Below are positions 45,063 to 53,228 of a DNA stretch of 63,992 nt, in pieces. The notes beneath the pieces are model-generated. The model saw only the letters and a list, made by a program, of their open reading frames with translations, was not told where the DNA came from and made no database searches. Position numbers and translations under genes: made by a program. Every line of letters begins with the position of its first letter. The first letter of the stretch is position 1. The stretch comes from Flavobacteriaceae bacterium (GTDB taxonomy: Bacteria; Bacteroidota; Bacteroidia; Flavobacteriales; Flavobacteriaceae), in NCBI GenBank assembly GCA_013043685.1, contig JABDNT010000075.1, positions 1 to 63,992 of the forward strand. The letters are read 5' to 3'.

Positions 45063-45671
45063 ATGAGTGAGCAAGATTATTTAAACGACATTTCCGAGAT
45101 CAAGGATCTTATGAACCGTTCCTCCCGATTTATATCTTTGAGCGGTCTGTCCGGTATATTCGCAGGAATATATGCATTGGTTGGTGCGGCAGTTGCCTAC
45201 TGGCTTGTGACGAATTCAGGAAGTGAATACTTAATTCTCGATGGGAAAATTTTCCGCCTCGTTTTGCTGGATCTTTTCCTTATCGCCTTTTTTAGTGTAA
45301 TCACGGCGATATTCCTTACCACACGCAAGGCCAGGAAGAATGGGGAAAATATCTGGGATGCTTCGTCACGCAGGCTCATTATTAATTTCCTCATTCCGCT
45401 CGTTGCAGGAGGGGCATATATTCTCATTATTCTGAATCAGCAAAAATACGGGCAAACGGCAGCATTAATGCTCATCTTTTATGGTTTGGCATTAGTGAAT
45501 GCTTCCAAGTACAGTATCGGACATGTCAGGTATCTTGGAATAACTGAAATAATTCTCGGACTCATCTGTGCTTTATTTCCCGGATATGGATTTTGGTTGT
45601 GGGTATTTGGCTTCGGAATAATGCATATTCTTTACGGAAGTATTATGTTCGTAAATGAAAAGAAAACGTAG
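45063..45671 (+). CDS. Uncharacterised integral membrane protein
   Basis: The 202-residue protein has five or six membrane helices (about 30-50, 62-85, 106-125, 132-148, 155-185) preceded by a short cytoplasmic N-terminus. I recognise no named domain. It is the first gene of a cassette with a winged-helix regulator (one-base overlap), a Coq4-like gene, CreD and DUF2809; similar small membrane proteins often accompany this regulator type, perhaps acting as its sensor. This role is inference only. Confidence 0.7.
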   Translation: MSEQDYLNDISEIKDLMNRSSRFISLSGLSGIFAGIYALVGAAVAYWLVTNSGSEYLILDGKIFRLVLLDLFLIAFFSVITAIFLTTRKARKNGENIWDASSRRLIINFLIPLVAGGAYILIILNQQKYGQTAALMLIFYGLALVNASKYSIGHVRYLGITEIILGLICALFPGYGFWLWVFGFGIMHILYGSIMFVNEKKT

Positions 45672-45961
45672 TGGGAATTATTGATAACATAAATAAACTA
45701 TTCGATCACCGAATACGGCTGGGAATTATGTCGATACTGGTGGTAAACGAAAGTGCCGATTTCAACAGGTTGAAAGAGTTGCTTGACGTGACAGACGGCA
45801 ACCTGGCCAGTCACTTAAAAGCGCTGGAGAAAGAATCCTATATACTGGTTGAAAAACAGTTTATCGGTCGCAAACCTAACACCCGCTATAGCGCTACCGT
45901 ATTAGGTAAGGCCAAATTCAAAAAACATATAGAGGCATTGGAAAAGCTTCTGAAGAAATAA
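45671..45961 (+). CDS. Small winged-helix transcriptional regulator
   Basis: The 96-residue protein has the HTH_27/ArsR-like winged-helix pattern: LFDHRIRLGIMSILVVNE, FNRLKELLDVTDGNLASHLKALE (recognition helix) and the wing YILVEKQFIGRKPNTRYSATVLG. It starts with GTG at 45671, overlapping the upstream gene stop by one base. The inverted repeat at 45038-45059 and its twin at 45980-46001 are the obvious candidate binding sites, implying autoregulation. Confidence 0.85.
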   Translation: MGIIDNINKLFDHRIRLGIMSILVVNESADFNRLKELLDVTDGNLASHLKALEKESYILVEKQFIGRKPNTRYSATVLGKAKFKKHIEALEKLLKK

Positions 45962-45977
45962 TATATTTTTTAATTAT

Positions 45978-46001
45978 TTACTTTGAAATACAAAGTACTT
46001 T
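45978..46001 (+). promoter_or_regulatory. Second copy of the CreD-cassette operator
   Basis: ACTTTG-AAATA-CAAAGT-ACTTT occurs here, exactly 25 bases before the Coq4-like ATG, as at the head of the cassette. TTACTTTG (45978-45985) again resembles a -7 element, so an internal promoter is likely. Confidence 0.55.
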
Positions 46002-46004
46002 TAA

Positions 46005-46511
46005 ATGAATTACAGAAAACAACTTATCGTACGCCTTTTTAAGATGAGTGAGAAATTCTACACCCGTCACTTCAAAAAAAACAAACAAGCCTGGAACATA
46101 ACAAGGTCTGAACTGCTTACTTATCCAACTAATTCTTTTGGTCATTCCCTGGGTAAGTTTCTGTCTCACAATAAGTTCGAATTGATTCCCAAAGTAGAAC
46201 GTCATGATGCTTATCATGTACTCACAGGTTACGGTACAAAAGTTGAGGATGAAATAGCTCTGCAGTATGTATGCTTCGGCAACGGAAAGCGAAGCCCGTA
46301 CCTCTTTGGTGTCATGTTTTTAGGCACCTTGCTCCTGCCCGATTATTTGAGTTATTACCTCCGGTCCTTTAAGATTGGCAGGAAGGCCCATGCATTCCAT
46401 CATTGGGACTTCAGTAAAATATTACACTCATCTTTGGACGAAATGCGCCTTTCCATTTTTCCGAAGCATTACATAGAGACCTTAAATTCATCATGCTATT
46501 TAGCACCTTAA
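46005..46511 (+). CDS. Coq4-family protein
   Basis: The 168-residue protein shows the Coq4 signature HDxxH-x11-E at residues 67-83 (His67, Asp68, His71, Glu83: HDAYHVLTGYGTKVEDE) and a typical continuation GKRSPYLFGVMFLG. Coq4 in eukaryotes and some proteobacteria acts in ubiquinone synthesis. This phylum mostly uses menaquinone, so a ubiquinone role is unlikely and the function here is open. It lies between the regulator and creD with its own operator copy. Confidence 0.8.
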   Translation: MNYRKQLIVRLFKMSEKFYTRHFKKNKQAWNITRSELLTYPTNSFGHSLGKFLSHNKFELIPKVERHDAYHVLTGYGTKVEDEIALQYVCFGNGKRSPYLFGVMFLGTLLLPDYLSYYLRSFKIGRKAHAFHHWDFSKILHSSLDEMRLSIFPKHYIETLNSSCYLAP

Positions 46512-46523
46512 AAATAAATCCAC

Positions 46524-47870
46524 ATGGAACAAAAAAGAAGTAAATTCGGAAACTGGATGCGCAATTCAATCACGGCTCGTATGCTGGTAGTAGGATTCCT
46601 GCTACTCGTATTGCTCATTCCTTTGCAATTTGTACAACTACTTATTTCGGAGCGGAGTCTCCGCCAACAGGAAGTGATCCGTGAGATAAACAGCAAATGG
46701 GGAAACGAAGTGCTCCTCTCGGGACCCATATTGAAGATCCCCTATAAGACAGTTGTTGAACAACGGTCTTATGACAGTAATTCCAAGGTTATGCAAACCA
46801 CCGCTCAAACTGTGGTTAAGAATGCCTACCTGCTACCGGATTCACTCGCAATAGACGCCGATGTAGAATCCCTCAAGCGCAACCGGAGTATTTACGAATC
46901 GGTTGTGTATACAGGAGATATGGATTTTTCCGGAAATTTTCCCGCCATTGATTTTTCAGAAATGGATATCGCCGCTGAAGATATCCTGTGGGATAAGATC
47001 ACTCTGGAAATTAGAACATCAAACCTGAAAGGTATCCGTAACAGTGTGGCCGTTCGCCTGGGCAATGAGAGCTTAACCATGACACCGAAATACAATGAAA
47101 GTTATCTCAATATCATTGAAAGCACCTCCCTGGGCATAAATTACTCTGAATTTACAGATGCGATCGATTTTACATTTCAGATAAAGATAAATGGGAGTGA
47201 GAGTCTGAAATTTGTACCCCTGGGAAAAGAAACTTCGGTATCTATGGACTCCGATTGGCATTCACCCAGTTTCGATGGAAGCCCTTTACCGGATGAAGAA
47301 ACCAAAAATATCTCAGCGGAAGGTTTTCACGCCGACTGGCATGCTTTTCAGATCAACCGCCAGTTTCAACAAAAATTCCTTGAAACCCTGCCGGAGCTAC
47401 AATCCTTTGGATTTGGAACAAATTTCATAATTCCTGTAGACGAATACCAAAAAAGTGAGCGAACTTCAAAGTATGGATTTATGGTGATAGGGTTAACCTT
47501 ACTGGTTTTCCTTTTGATTCAACTGGTATCAAAGATTTACATTCACCCCTTTCAATATGTAATGATCGGCCTGGCACTTGTTATGTTTTACACCTTGCTC
47601 ATCTCGATCTCGGAACACAGCAGTTTCCTTAAAGCCTATGCTATTGCGGGTGGATCGGTGCTGGCATTGATAACCATTTATTCCCGTGCGATTTTAAAAG
47701 GCTTTAAATTCCCTTTATTGGTATGCGGTTCACTGGCATCTCTTTACGGATTTATTTATGTGATCATTCAATTGGAGAATTATGCTTTACTTGTTGGAAG
47801 TATTGGCCTGTTTATCATCCTGGCGATCATAATGTTTGCTTCAAGGAAAATAGACTGGGGAAACGATTAG
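46524..47870 (+). CDS. creD: Inner membrane protein CreD
   Basis: The 448-residue protein has one N-terminal membrane helix (about 15-35), a large periplasmic domain (36-300) with family motifs GNEVLLSGPILKIPY and GFHADWHAFQINRQF, and five C-terminal helices. CreD is linked to envelope stress and colicin or beta-lactam tolerance in enterobacteria, though its biochemistry is unknown. It follows the Coq4-like gene by 12 bases, in a cassette with its own small winged-helix regulator rather than CreBC. Confidence 0.9.
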   Translation: MEQKRSKFGNWMRNSITARMLVVGFLLLVLLIPLQFVQLLISERSLRQQEVIREINSKWGNEVLLSGPILKIPYKTVVEQRSYDSNSKVMQTTAQTVVKNAYLLPDSLAIDADVESLKRNRSIYESVVYTGDMDFSGNFPAIDFSEMDIAAEDILWDKITLEIRTSNLKGIRNSVAVRLGNESLTMTPKYNESYLNIIESTSLGINYSEFTDAIDFTFQIKINGSESLKFVPLGKETSVSMDSDWHSPSFDGSPLPDEETKNISAEGFHADWHAFQINRQFQQKFLETLPELQSFGFGTNFIIPVDEYQKSERTSKYGFMVIGLTLLVFLLIQLVSKIYIHPFQYVMIGLALVMFYTLLISISEHSSFLKAYAIAGGSVLALITIYSRAILKGFKFPLLVCGSLASLYGFIYVIIQLENYALLVGSIGLFIILAIIMFASRKIDWGND

Positions 47871-47881
47871 ATTGAACGTCG

Positions 47882-48250
47882 ATGAAAGTATCTTTTAAAA
47901 AGCGCTATTTCATTCCTTTCTTGTTGGTTTTGGTCTGTGAAATAGCCATTGCTATCTTTCACTTTCATCGCTTTGTGAGAGGGTTCCTTGGAGACGTACT
48001 TGTAATTCCGTTGCTGTATTTCTTTCTTCGAACCTTCTCAAATTTAAGGCGAAACAAAACCCTCGTCCTGGTACTTATTTTTGGTTGTATAGTTGAAATA
48101 CTTCAACTGATCGATCTAGCCGTATTATTCAACATTCAATCGAATGTTCTAACTATCATTTTGGGAAATACTTTCGATTGGACAGACCTGATCGCCTATG
48201 TACTGGGTGGAATTATTATTCTGTTACTTGAAAAGCTTAAATTATTATGA
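47882..48250 (+). CDS. DUF2809 family membrane protein
   Basis: The 122-residue protein has four membrane helices and the DUF2809 pattern GFLGDVLVIPLLYFFLR and NTFDWTDLIAYVLGG. It starts 11 bases after creD and is the last gene of the cassette. Function unknown. Confidence 0.8.
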   Translation: MKVSFKKRYFIPFLLVLVCEIAIAIFHFHRFVRGFLGDVLVIPLLYFFLRTFSNLRRNKTLVLVLIFGCIVEILQLIDLAVLFNIQSNVLTIILGNTFDWTDLIAYVLGGIIILLLEKLKLL

Positions 48251-48280
48251 ATTGATTTACAACTTCATCTAAGGGTAAGA

Positions 48281-49498
48281 TCATCCCAGGCCTTCCGCAT
48301 AATCATGCAGGTAAGCATATCGCTCTGTTAGCGTTCCGAAATCGGTAGTCATTTTCGCTCTGTGTAAGATTCCGTCTTTATCGCCATTGAAAAAAGCGGG
48401 AATCACCCATTTCAAAAACATTTCGCCAAATCCAAAACTGGCATCCCTGGGTAATTCACAGGGAAGATTATCCACCGCCATTACCATTATTGCGCCCGGC
48501 GCGTTGTACGAGGTTTCAGTCTCAGTCTCAGGATCGTAACCGTAAAACGGATCTGCTATTGTTGAGGACCTGATAGTGGTGGCAACCGGACCATCGATAT
48601 CACAGGAAATATCTGCAACTAGATTTATTTTGAAATCGGGATCTCGAGCATCCTCTCTAGTAAATAGATAAGGCGCACCGTCACCGTAATAATGTCCCGC
48701 AATAAACATGTCACTTACACGGGCATATCTCATGAAATCACTTTCATGGCCGGATGGATCATCATAGAATTCGTATTTGTCCATGGGTTTTCCATCGATA
48801 CGGCGGTTGTATTCGGTCACATCGATAAGACAATATACGGGCTCATCAAATGTCTGAGAAAGATAATCTGCATCGGTCACTTCCCGTATTTTTAAATGAT
48901 CCAGGATCTCACGTCCTCCATGAGCAACTTTCCCGGTTCCGGAAAGGATGATCCTGAGGTTTTGGGGTAGTTTGATTTTGTCGAGTTCCCGCTTTAATTC
49001 TTCGAGGTCATGCAGGGTTTCGACCTTGGGTAAGTCGTACAAACCGTCACGCAATCCTAAAGCGAGAAAGGCATTGTAAGCACCTACCAAGCCTGCGTAA
49101 CGGCCAAAGCCGATAAGGCGGGCTCCGTTTTGCCGGGTGATCAGTTCGTGATCGTATAGCTCGATCTTCCTATCGAGAACTGCTTTTAGTAATGCACGGT
49201 TATAAGGTTGTTTTTTAATGGTGTGACTGAAGAAGAAATATTTCTTTCGTGGGATGAGCGCTTCTGTTTTCACCTCCTTGACACCTATCATTACATCCGC
49301 CTCGGATATATCTGCAACTACCGGAATTCCCATCGCTTCGTATTCAGCATCCTTAAATACCCTTATATCGGAAGATTCCACAATTATCCGGGCATCAGGG
49401 TGCTCTTTCATGACTTCCTGGCACATTTTCGGGGACAATACAACGCGTTTATCGGGTGGATTCTTGGTTTCTTTGATGAGGGCGAAGGTTATGGACAT
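48281..49498 (-). CDS. Saccharopine/alanine dehydrogenase-like NAD(P)-dependent oxidoreductase
   Basis: The 405-residue protein has an alanine dehydrogenase/PNT-type N-terminal domain (LIKETKNPPDKRVVLSP, AEYEAMGIPV, KEVKTEALIP) and a Rossmann segment ILSGTGKVAHGGREILD. It resembles NAD+ saccharopine dehydrogenase (lysine-forming) and relatives. Whether it acts on saccharopine is uncertain; bacteroidotan homologues are often just called NAD(P)-dependent oxidoreductase. A promoter-type TATCTTTG for tmRNA lies just beyond its start, divergent. Confidence 0.82.
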   Translation of the reverse strand: MSITFALIKETKNPPDKRVVLSPKMCQEVMKEHPDARIIVESSDIRVFKDAEYEAMGIPVVADISEADVMIGVKEVKTEALIPRKKYFFFSHTIKKQPYNRALLKAVLDRKIELYDHELITRQNGARLIGFGRYAGLVGAYNAFLALGLRDGLYDLPKVETLHDLEELKRELDKIKLPQNLRIILSGTGKVAHGGREILDHLKIREVTDADYLSQTFDEPVYCLIDVTEYNRRIDGKPMDKYEFYDDPSGHESDFMRYARVSDMFIAGHYYGDGAPYLFTREDARDPDFKINLVADISCDIDGPVATTIRSSTIADPFYGYDPETETETSYNAPGAIMVMAVDNLPCELPRDASFGFGEMFLKWVIPAFFNGDKDGILHRAKMTTDFGTLTERYAYLHDYAEGLG

Positions 49499-49552
49499 TT
49501 CGGAATACTTTTTGCATTACTTGTGAAGGGTGCAAAGATAGGGTTTTTAATG

Positions 49553-49560
49553 TATCTTTG
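49553..49560 (+). promoter_or_regulatory. Probable ssrA -7 element
   Basis: TATCTTTG is an exact TAnnTTTG, 63 bases before the mature tmRNA 5' end, leaving a short 5' precursor. The -33 element is not clear. Confidence 0.45.
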
Positions 49561-49623
49561 TCGGCACTTTACTAGGCAAAATAAGCTTAAGAGAGTCGCA
49601 AAAAATGATCTTTGAAAAATACT

Positions 49624-50020
49624 GGGGCCGACTGGTTTTGACAGCGGGTCTAATTGTACAGTAAGCATGTCGAGCGCTGGAATACAGCTCGTAAATCTCA
49701 TATTTCACACTTTTTAAACGGCGAGAATAACTACGCCCTAGCTGCATAATCTGAATTATAGTAGGATAATGCCTCGGTCCGCAAGGCGGACAAGCAGGAA
49801 GTCACTCGAAGGCCTTGGTTTGCGGCAATCGATATAGTGGCTTCGTAAAAGTAAACCTAGATATCGCAGTGCTTTGATGCGATCTCGAAACTCAATTAAA
49901 GCTAAGCCGTGCGTTGGTTGTTTTCGACCGGCAATCAGACGAAAATCTTAACGAAAACTAAACATGTAGAAAGCGGTATGGTTGCGCGTTTGGACGAGGG
50001 TTCGAATCCCTCCGGCTCCA
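49624..50020 (+). ncRNA. ssrA: Transfer-messenger RNA (tmRNA)
   Basis: The 5' end GGGGCCGACTGGTTTTGACAG is typical of tmRNA and its first seven bases pair (one G-U) with CGGCTCC at the 3' end, after the T-arm GGTTCGAATCC. The tag frame at 49720-49749 reads GENNYALAA then TAA, preceded by the alanine from charged tmRNA. The length, about 397 bases, is normal for a one-piece tmRNA. The bases after the discriminator read CGA, so CCA is not fully encoded. It rescues stalled ribosomes and tags the products for degradation. Confidence 0.96.
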
Positions 50021-50056
50021 CGATCAAGCAGAAATCCCTACTATGGATTCAAATAG

Positions 50057-50091
50057 AAAATGCCTAAAAGCTTGCTTTTAAGGCATTTTTT
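50057..50091 (+). terminator. Rho-independent terminator after ssrA
   Basis: AAAATGCC-TAAAAGC pairs with GCTTTTAAGGCATTTT around a tiny loop, followed by a T run. It is 36 bases past the tmRNA 3' end. Confidence 0.85.
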
Positions 50092-50309
50092 GTTTGGAGA
50101 CATCGGTTTGTGAAACAAACCAGGGATTTCTATTTGCAGTACTGGAAACACATGGGATCAACGAGGTAATCCCTCATACGTCCGGTGACTTTTTTTCGTT
50201 CCGCCTCATGGATTCGAAAGCCAACGCGGCAAGCCGGCCCCTCACTAAAAATGTCCACAGAACATTTTATTCACGCTCGGTCCTCTCCGGCTCCACTCAA
50301 ACGTTGTTA
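50092..50309. other. Gene-free region with partial copy of the tmRNA 3' end
   Basis: This stretch has no convincing gene; the only open frames are short and compositionally unlike coding DNA here. It contains a small hairpin (GGTTTGT/ACAAACC, 50105-50121) and the 12-mer CTCCGGCTCCAC at 50285-50296, an exact copy of the tmRNA 3' end at 50010-50021. Confidence 0.5.
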
Positions 50310-50352
50310 AACTAAAATGCCTTAGCGAACTTTTTACAGCGAGCTAAGGCAT
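50310..50352 (-). terminator. Rho-independent terminator after the YwqK-LysM gene
   Basis: A 10-bp perfect stem ATGCCTTAGC/GCTAAGGCAT with a 16-base loop lies 36 bases past the stop of the minus-strand gene. On that strand it is followed by TTTTAGTTT. Confidence 0.7.
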
Positions 50353-50387
50353 CAACTAGCAGTTGAAATAACTGAGATTATATTTGA

Positions 50388-53228
50388 TTAGTAGTATTTC
50401 GTTGTTACGAGATTTCCTTCTTCATCGTACACAGGCCACTCCCCTGTCTTTTTGAAATCTTTATAAGTTCCCGCAGTTTTAAGATTACCATTCTCATGGT
50501 AGAACTTCCATTCTCCATTGATCTTACCATCTGCGTAAGATCCGTCCGACTTTAATTTTCCATTGAGATGATAGAATTCCCATGGTCCGGATTGTTCACC
50601 ATTAGTAAATGCTCCCGTAGATTCCATAGTTCCGTCTTCGTAGTAATTTTTCCAGAGACCGGTTTTCACACCTCCGCTGTAATTCCCAATCTCACGAATC
50701 TGTCCATTCTTATGGTAGTATTCCCATTGACCGATCTTCTGCCCGTCTTCAGCATACACGCCCATATCACGTAACTGACCATCTCGGTAGTAACCCCGGG
50801 CAATCACTGGCTCATAAGGCTTATTTAGTTCTGCAACCATAGCTTCGGTCTTCTGTGGATTTATAATTAACTTCTGACCAATATTGACTCGATCTTTTGT
50901 AAGGTTATTCCATTGTTTGATTTCACTTACAGTCACATCAAATCGTGCAGCTATCTTACCCAAATAATCTCCGCTACTCACGGTATAAGTATTTGGCTCA
51001 TTGCTTTTTACTTTATCGGACTCTTTAGATATCTCCCTCTCCGCTGCTATTTTCGCTGCCTCGGCCTTCAGTGCAGCTTGCTTTTCTGCTTCGGCAATTC
51101 TTGCTGCTTCTTTTTTAGCAGCTTCAAGCTTAGCTAATTCTATCTTCGCGGCCTCTTTACGTGCTGCTTCTTCAAGTGCCTTTTGTTTTTCAATTTCAGC
51201 AAGGCGTGCAGCTTCTTGTTTAGCTGCCTCGATTTTCGCAGCTTCCTCTATGGCTTTTTGTTTCTCGGCTTCAGCAATTAACGCCTCCTCCTTTAATTCT
51301 CTCTCTTTACGTGCAATCTCCTTCTTTATTTCTTCCTGAATAGCCGCTTCCTTCAATGCCTTTTGCTTTTCGGCTTCTGCAAGTCGGGCAGCTTCACGCT
51401 TTGCAGCTTCTAGTTTAGCAGCTTCTTTCTTAGCTGCTTCTTCTAATGCTTTCTGCTTCTCAGCCTCCGCTAGTTTAGCGGCCTCCAGTTTGGCAGCCTC
51501 TATTCTGGCAGCCTCCTTAATCGCAGCCTCCTTCAACGCCTTTTGCTTTTCAGCTTCTGCAAGTCGGGCAGCTTCACGCTTTGCAGCTTCTAGTTTAGCT
51601 GCTTCTTTCAATGCTTTCTGCTTCTCAGCCTCGGCTAGTTTAGCGGCCTCCAGTTTGGCAGCCTCTATTCTGGCGGCTTCCTTAAGCGCAGCTTCCTTCA
51701 ATGCCTTTTGCTTTTCTGCTTCCGCAAGCAGGGCAGCTTCACGCTTTGCAGCTTCTAGTTTAGCAGCTTCTTTCTTGGCTGCCTCTTCCAATGCTTTCTG
51801 CTTCTCAGCCTCAGCTAATTTGGCGGCCTCCAGTTTGGCAGCCTCTATTCTGGCAGCTTCCTTAATCGCAGCTTCCTTCAATGCCTTTTGCTTTTCTTCT
51901 TCAGCGATCCTGGCAGCCTCTCGTTTTGCGGCCTCCACCCGGGCTTCTTCTCTCCGAGCAGCCTCCTCCAGCGCTTTTTGTTTTTCCGCCTCAGCTATGA
52001 GCGCCGCCTCTTTTCTGGCAGCTTCAATTTTGGCAGCTTCCTTGAGAGCCGCTTCTTTTAAGGCAGCTTGTTTCTCAGCTTCTGCTAACCTGGCTGCCTC
52101 ACGTTTGGCTTCTTCAACTTTAATTGCTTCTCGCTTTGCAGCTTCTTTTAGTGCCAGCTCCTTCATTGCGGCTTCTTTTAATGCGGCTTCCTTCAGTGCA
52201 GCTTCTTTTAAAGCAGCTTCCTTCAATCGAGCTTCTTTTAAGGCGGCTTCTTTTAGCGCCAGCTCCTTCATCGCTGCTTCTTTGAGCGCTGCCTCTTTTA
52301 AAGCAGCTTCATTCATGGCAGCTTCTTTAAGTTGCGCCTCTTTCAACGCGGCCTCCTTTAATGCCAATTCTTTTAGAGCTGCTTCTTTTAGAGCTGCCTC
52401 CTTGAGCGTAGCTTCTTTCATCGCAGCATCCTTTAGTTCAGCTTCCTTTTTGGCAGCTTCAACAAGAGCGGCGGCGTTCTTTTCGTTTTCTTTTATCGCT
52501 TCGTCCTTTTGAGCCGCTACTTTATTCGCTGCGTCATTATTAAGGTCGATTATAGCCTCAAGCTTCTTCACCCGGAACGAACGTTCGTCGAGTTGCTTCT
52601 TAAGATATTCAGCATAGGCCTCCTCGGTCATCAGGGCCTTTTCCTTTTCACTTAATTTCTTTATCAATTCCTCCTTATCGGCAGTTTCAATATTCTTTTT
52701 ATAATTTTCTTCTGTTTGAGGCTCTTCCGATACTACGATCTTTTCAACGTCCGGGCCTGGCGATGTCTGAACATAGTCATTGGGATCGTCAAGTTTCGCC
52801 TGAGTAATATTGATATTTGAATTGGTATTTATTCTTGAGGTTACTATTCTGTCGGACATAAGAAGGCGTTTTTCCTTCTGTTCTTCTCCTTCGGAACCTA
52901 ATCCTATTCTATCGAGGTCACCATTTTCAAGATAATATTTCCATTCGCCTGTTTTCTGTCCGTCTATGTACATACCCGAAGATCTCAACCGGCCATTTTC
53001 ATAATAATACTTCCAGACGCCTGATTTCTTCCCATTAGAATACCTTCCGATATCACTTAATCGGCCATTTTCATGATAATACTTCCACAAACCTGTTTCT
53101 TTATCACCGGAATAAGAGCCCGTGTAATGAATGTTTCCGTTATCGTATTGTCGTCCTACATAACTCATCTGGGCCTGTATCTCAGAGGCAAGAAGAAGAA
53201 AAATTGAAATGAGTAATAGTTTTTTCAT
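50388..53228 (-). CDS. Exported YwqK/MORN-repeat, coiled-coil, LysM protein
   Basis: The 946-residue protein has a signal peptide (about 1-19), about four YwqK-type (MORN-like) repeats at 25-115 (GLWKYYHENGRL, GVWKYYYENGRL, GEWKYYLENG), a very long Ala/Lys/Glu helix (about 235-745) made of KEAALKEAA- and AEAEKQKAL-type units, a LysM domain (about 752-798, TYTVSSGDYLGKIAARFDV) and six more YwqK repeats to the end (GQWEYYHKNG, GLWKNYYEDG, GPWEFYHLNG). LysM should bind peptidoglycan, and the helix would span a large distance as a rod. The role of the YwqK repeats is not established. The gene is followed by its own terminator; 653 bases of gene-free DNA precede it. Confidence 0.82.
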   Translation of the reverse strand: MKKLLLISIFLLLASEIQAQMSYVGRQYDNGNIHYTGSYSGDKETGLWKYYHENGRLSDIGRYSNGKKSGVWKYYYENGRLRSSGMYIDGQKTGEWKYYLENGDLDRIGLGSEGEEQKEKRLLMSDRIVTSRINTNSNINITQAKLDDPNDYVQTSPGPDVEKIVVSEEPQTEENYKKNIETADKEELIKKLSEKEKALMTEEAYAEYLKKQLDERSFRVKKLEAIIDLNNDAANKVAAQKDEAIKENEKNAAALVEAAKKEAELKDAAMKEATLKEAALKEAALKELALKEAALKEAQLKEAAMNEAALKEAALKEAAMKELALKEAALKEARLKEAALKEAALKEAALKEAAMKELALKEAAKREAIKVEEAKREAARLAEAEKQAALKEAALKEAAKIEAARKEAALIAEAEKQKALEEAARREEARVEAAKREAARIAEEEKQKALKEAAIKEAARIEAAKLEAAKLAEAEKQKALEEAAKKEAAKLEAAKREAALLAEAEKQKALKEAALKEAARIEAAKLEAAKLAEAEKQKALKEAAKLEAAKREAARLAEAEKQKALKEAAIKEAARIEAAKLEAAKLAEAEKQKALEEAAKKEAAKLEAAKREAARLAEAEKQKALKEAAIQEEIKKEIARKERELKEEALIAEAEKQKAIEEAAKIEAAKQEAARLAEIEKQKALEEAARKEAAKIELAKLEAAKKEAARIAEAEKQAALKAEAAKIAAEREISKESDKVKSNEPNTYTVSSGDYLGKIAARFDVTVSEIKQWNNLTKDRVNIGQKLIINPQKTEAMVAELNKPYEPVIARGYYRDGQLRDMGVYAEDGQKIGQWEYYHKNGQIREIGNYSGGVKTGLWKNYYEDGTMESTGAFTNGEQSGPWEFYHLNGKLKSDGSYADGKINGEWKFYHENGNLKTAGTYKDFKKTGEWPVYDEEGNLVTTKYY
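51040..52480 (-). repeat. Degenerate tandem repeats coding an Ala/Lys/Glu helix
   Basis: Within the YwqK-LysM gene, short units coding KEAAL/KEAAK and AEAEKQKALKEAA recur dozens of times. Larger blocks of about 160-180 bases are nearly repeated at about 51358, 51538 and 51700, each containing the same segment for EAAKLEAAKREAA. Such DNA is prone to length changes by slippage or recombination. Confidence 0.8.

Noticed and set aside
50285-50296. Partial second tRNA or tmRNA gene
   Set aside because: Only a 12-mer matches the tmRNA end; no acceptor partner, T-arm or anticodon arm is present. Kept only as a possible integration scar.
50094-50315. 73-residue plus-strand frame after ssrA
   Set aside because: Overlaps a hairpin and the 12-mer repeat, has no start signal and unusual composition; probably not a gene.
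51040-52480. CRISPR-like regular repeats
   Set aside because: Repeats are degenerate, codon-phased and without unique spacers of constant length; they encode a helix in a large open frame.
51490-52512. 340-residue plus-strand frame rich in Ala, Ser, Phe
   Set aside because: It is the reverse complement of the KEAAL repeats of the YwqK-LysM gene; repetitive codons keep the opposite strand open. No start signal or domain.
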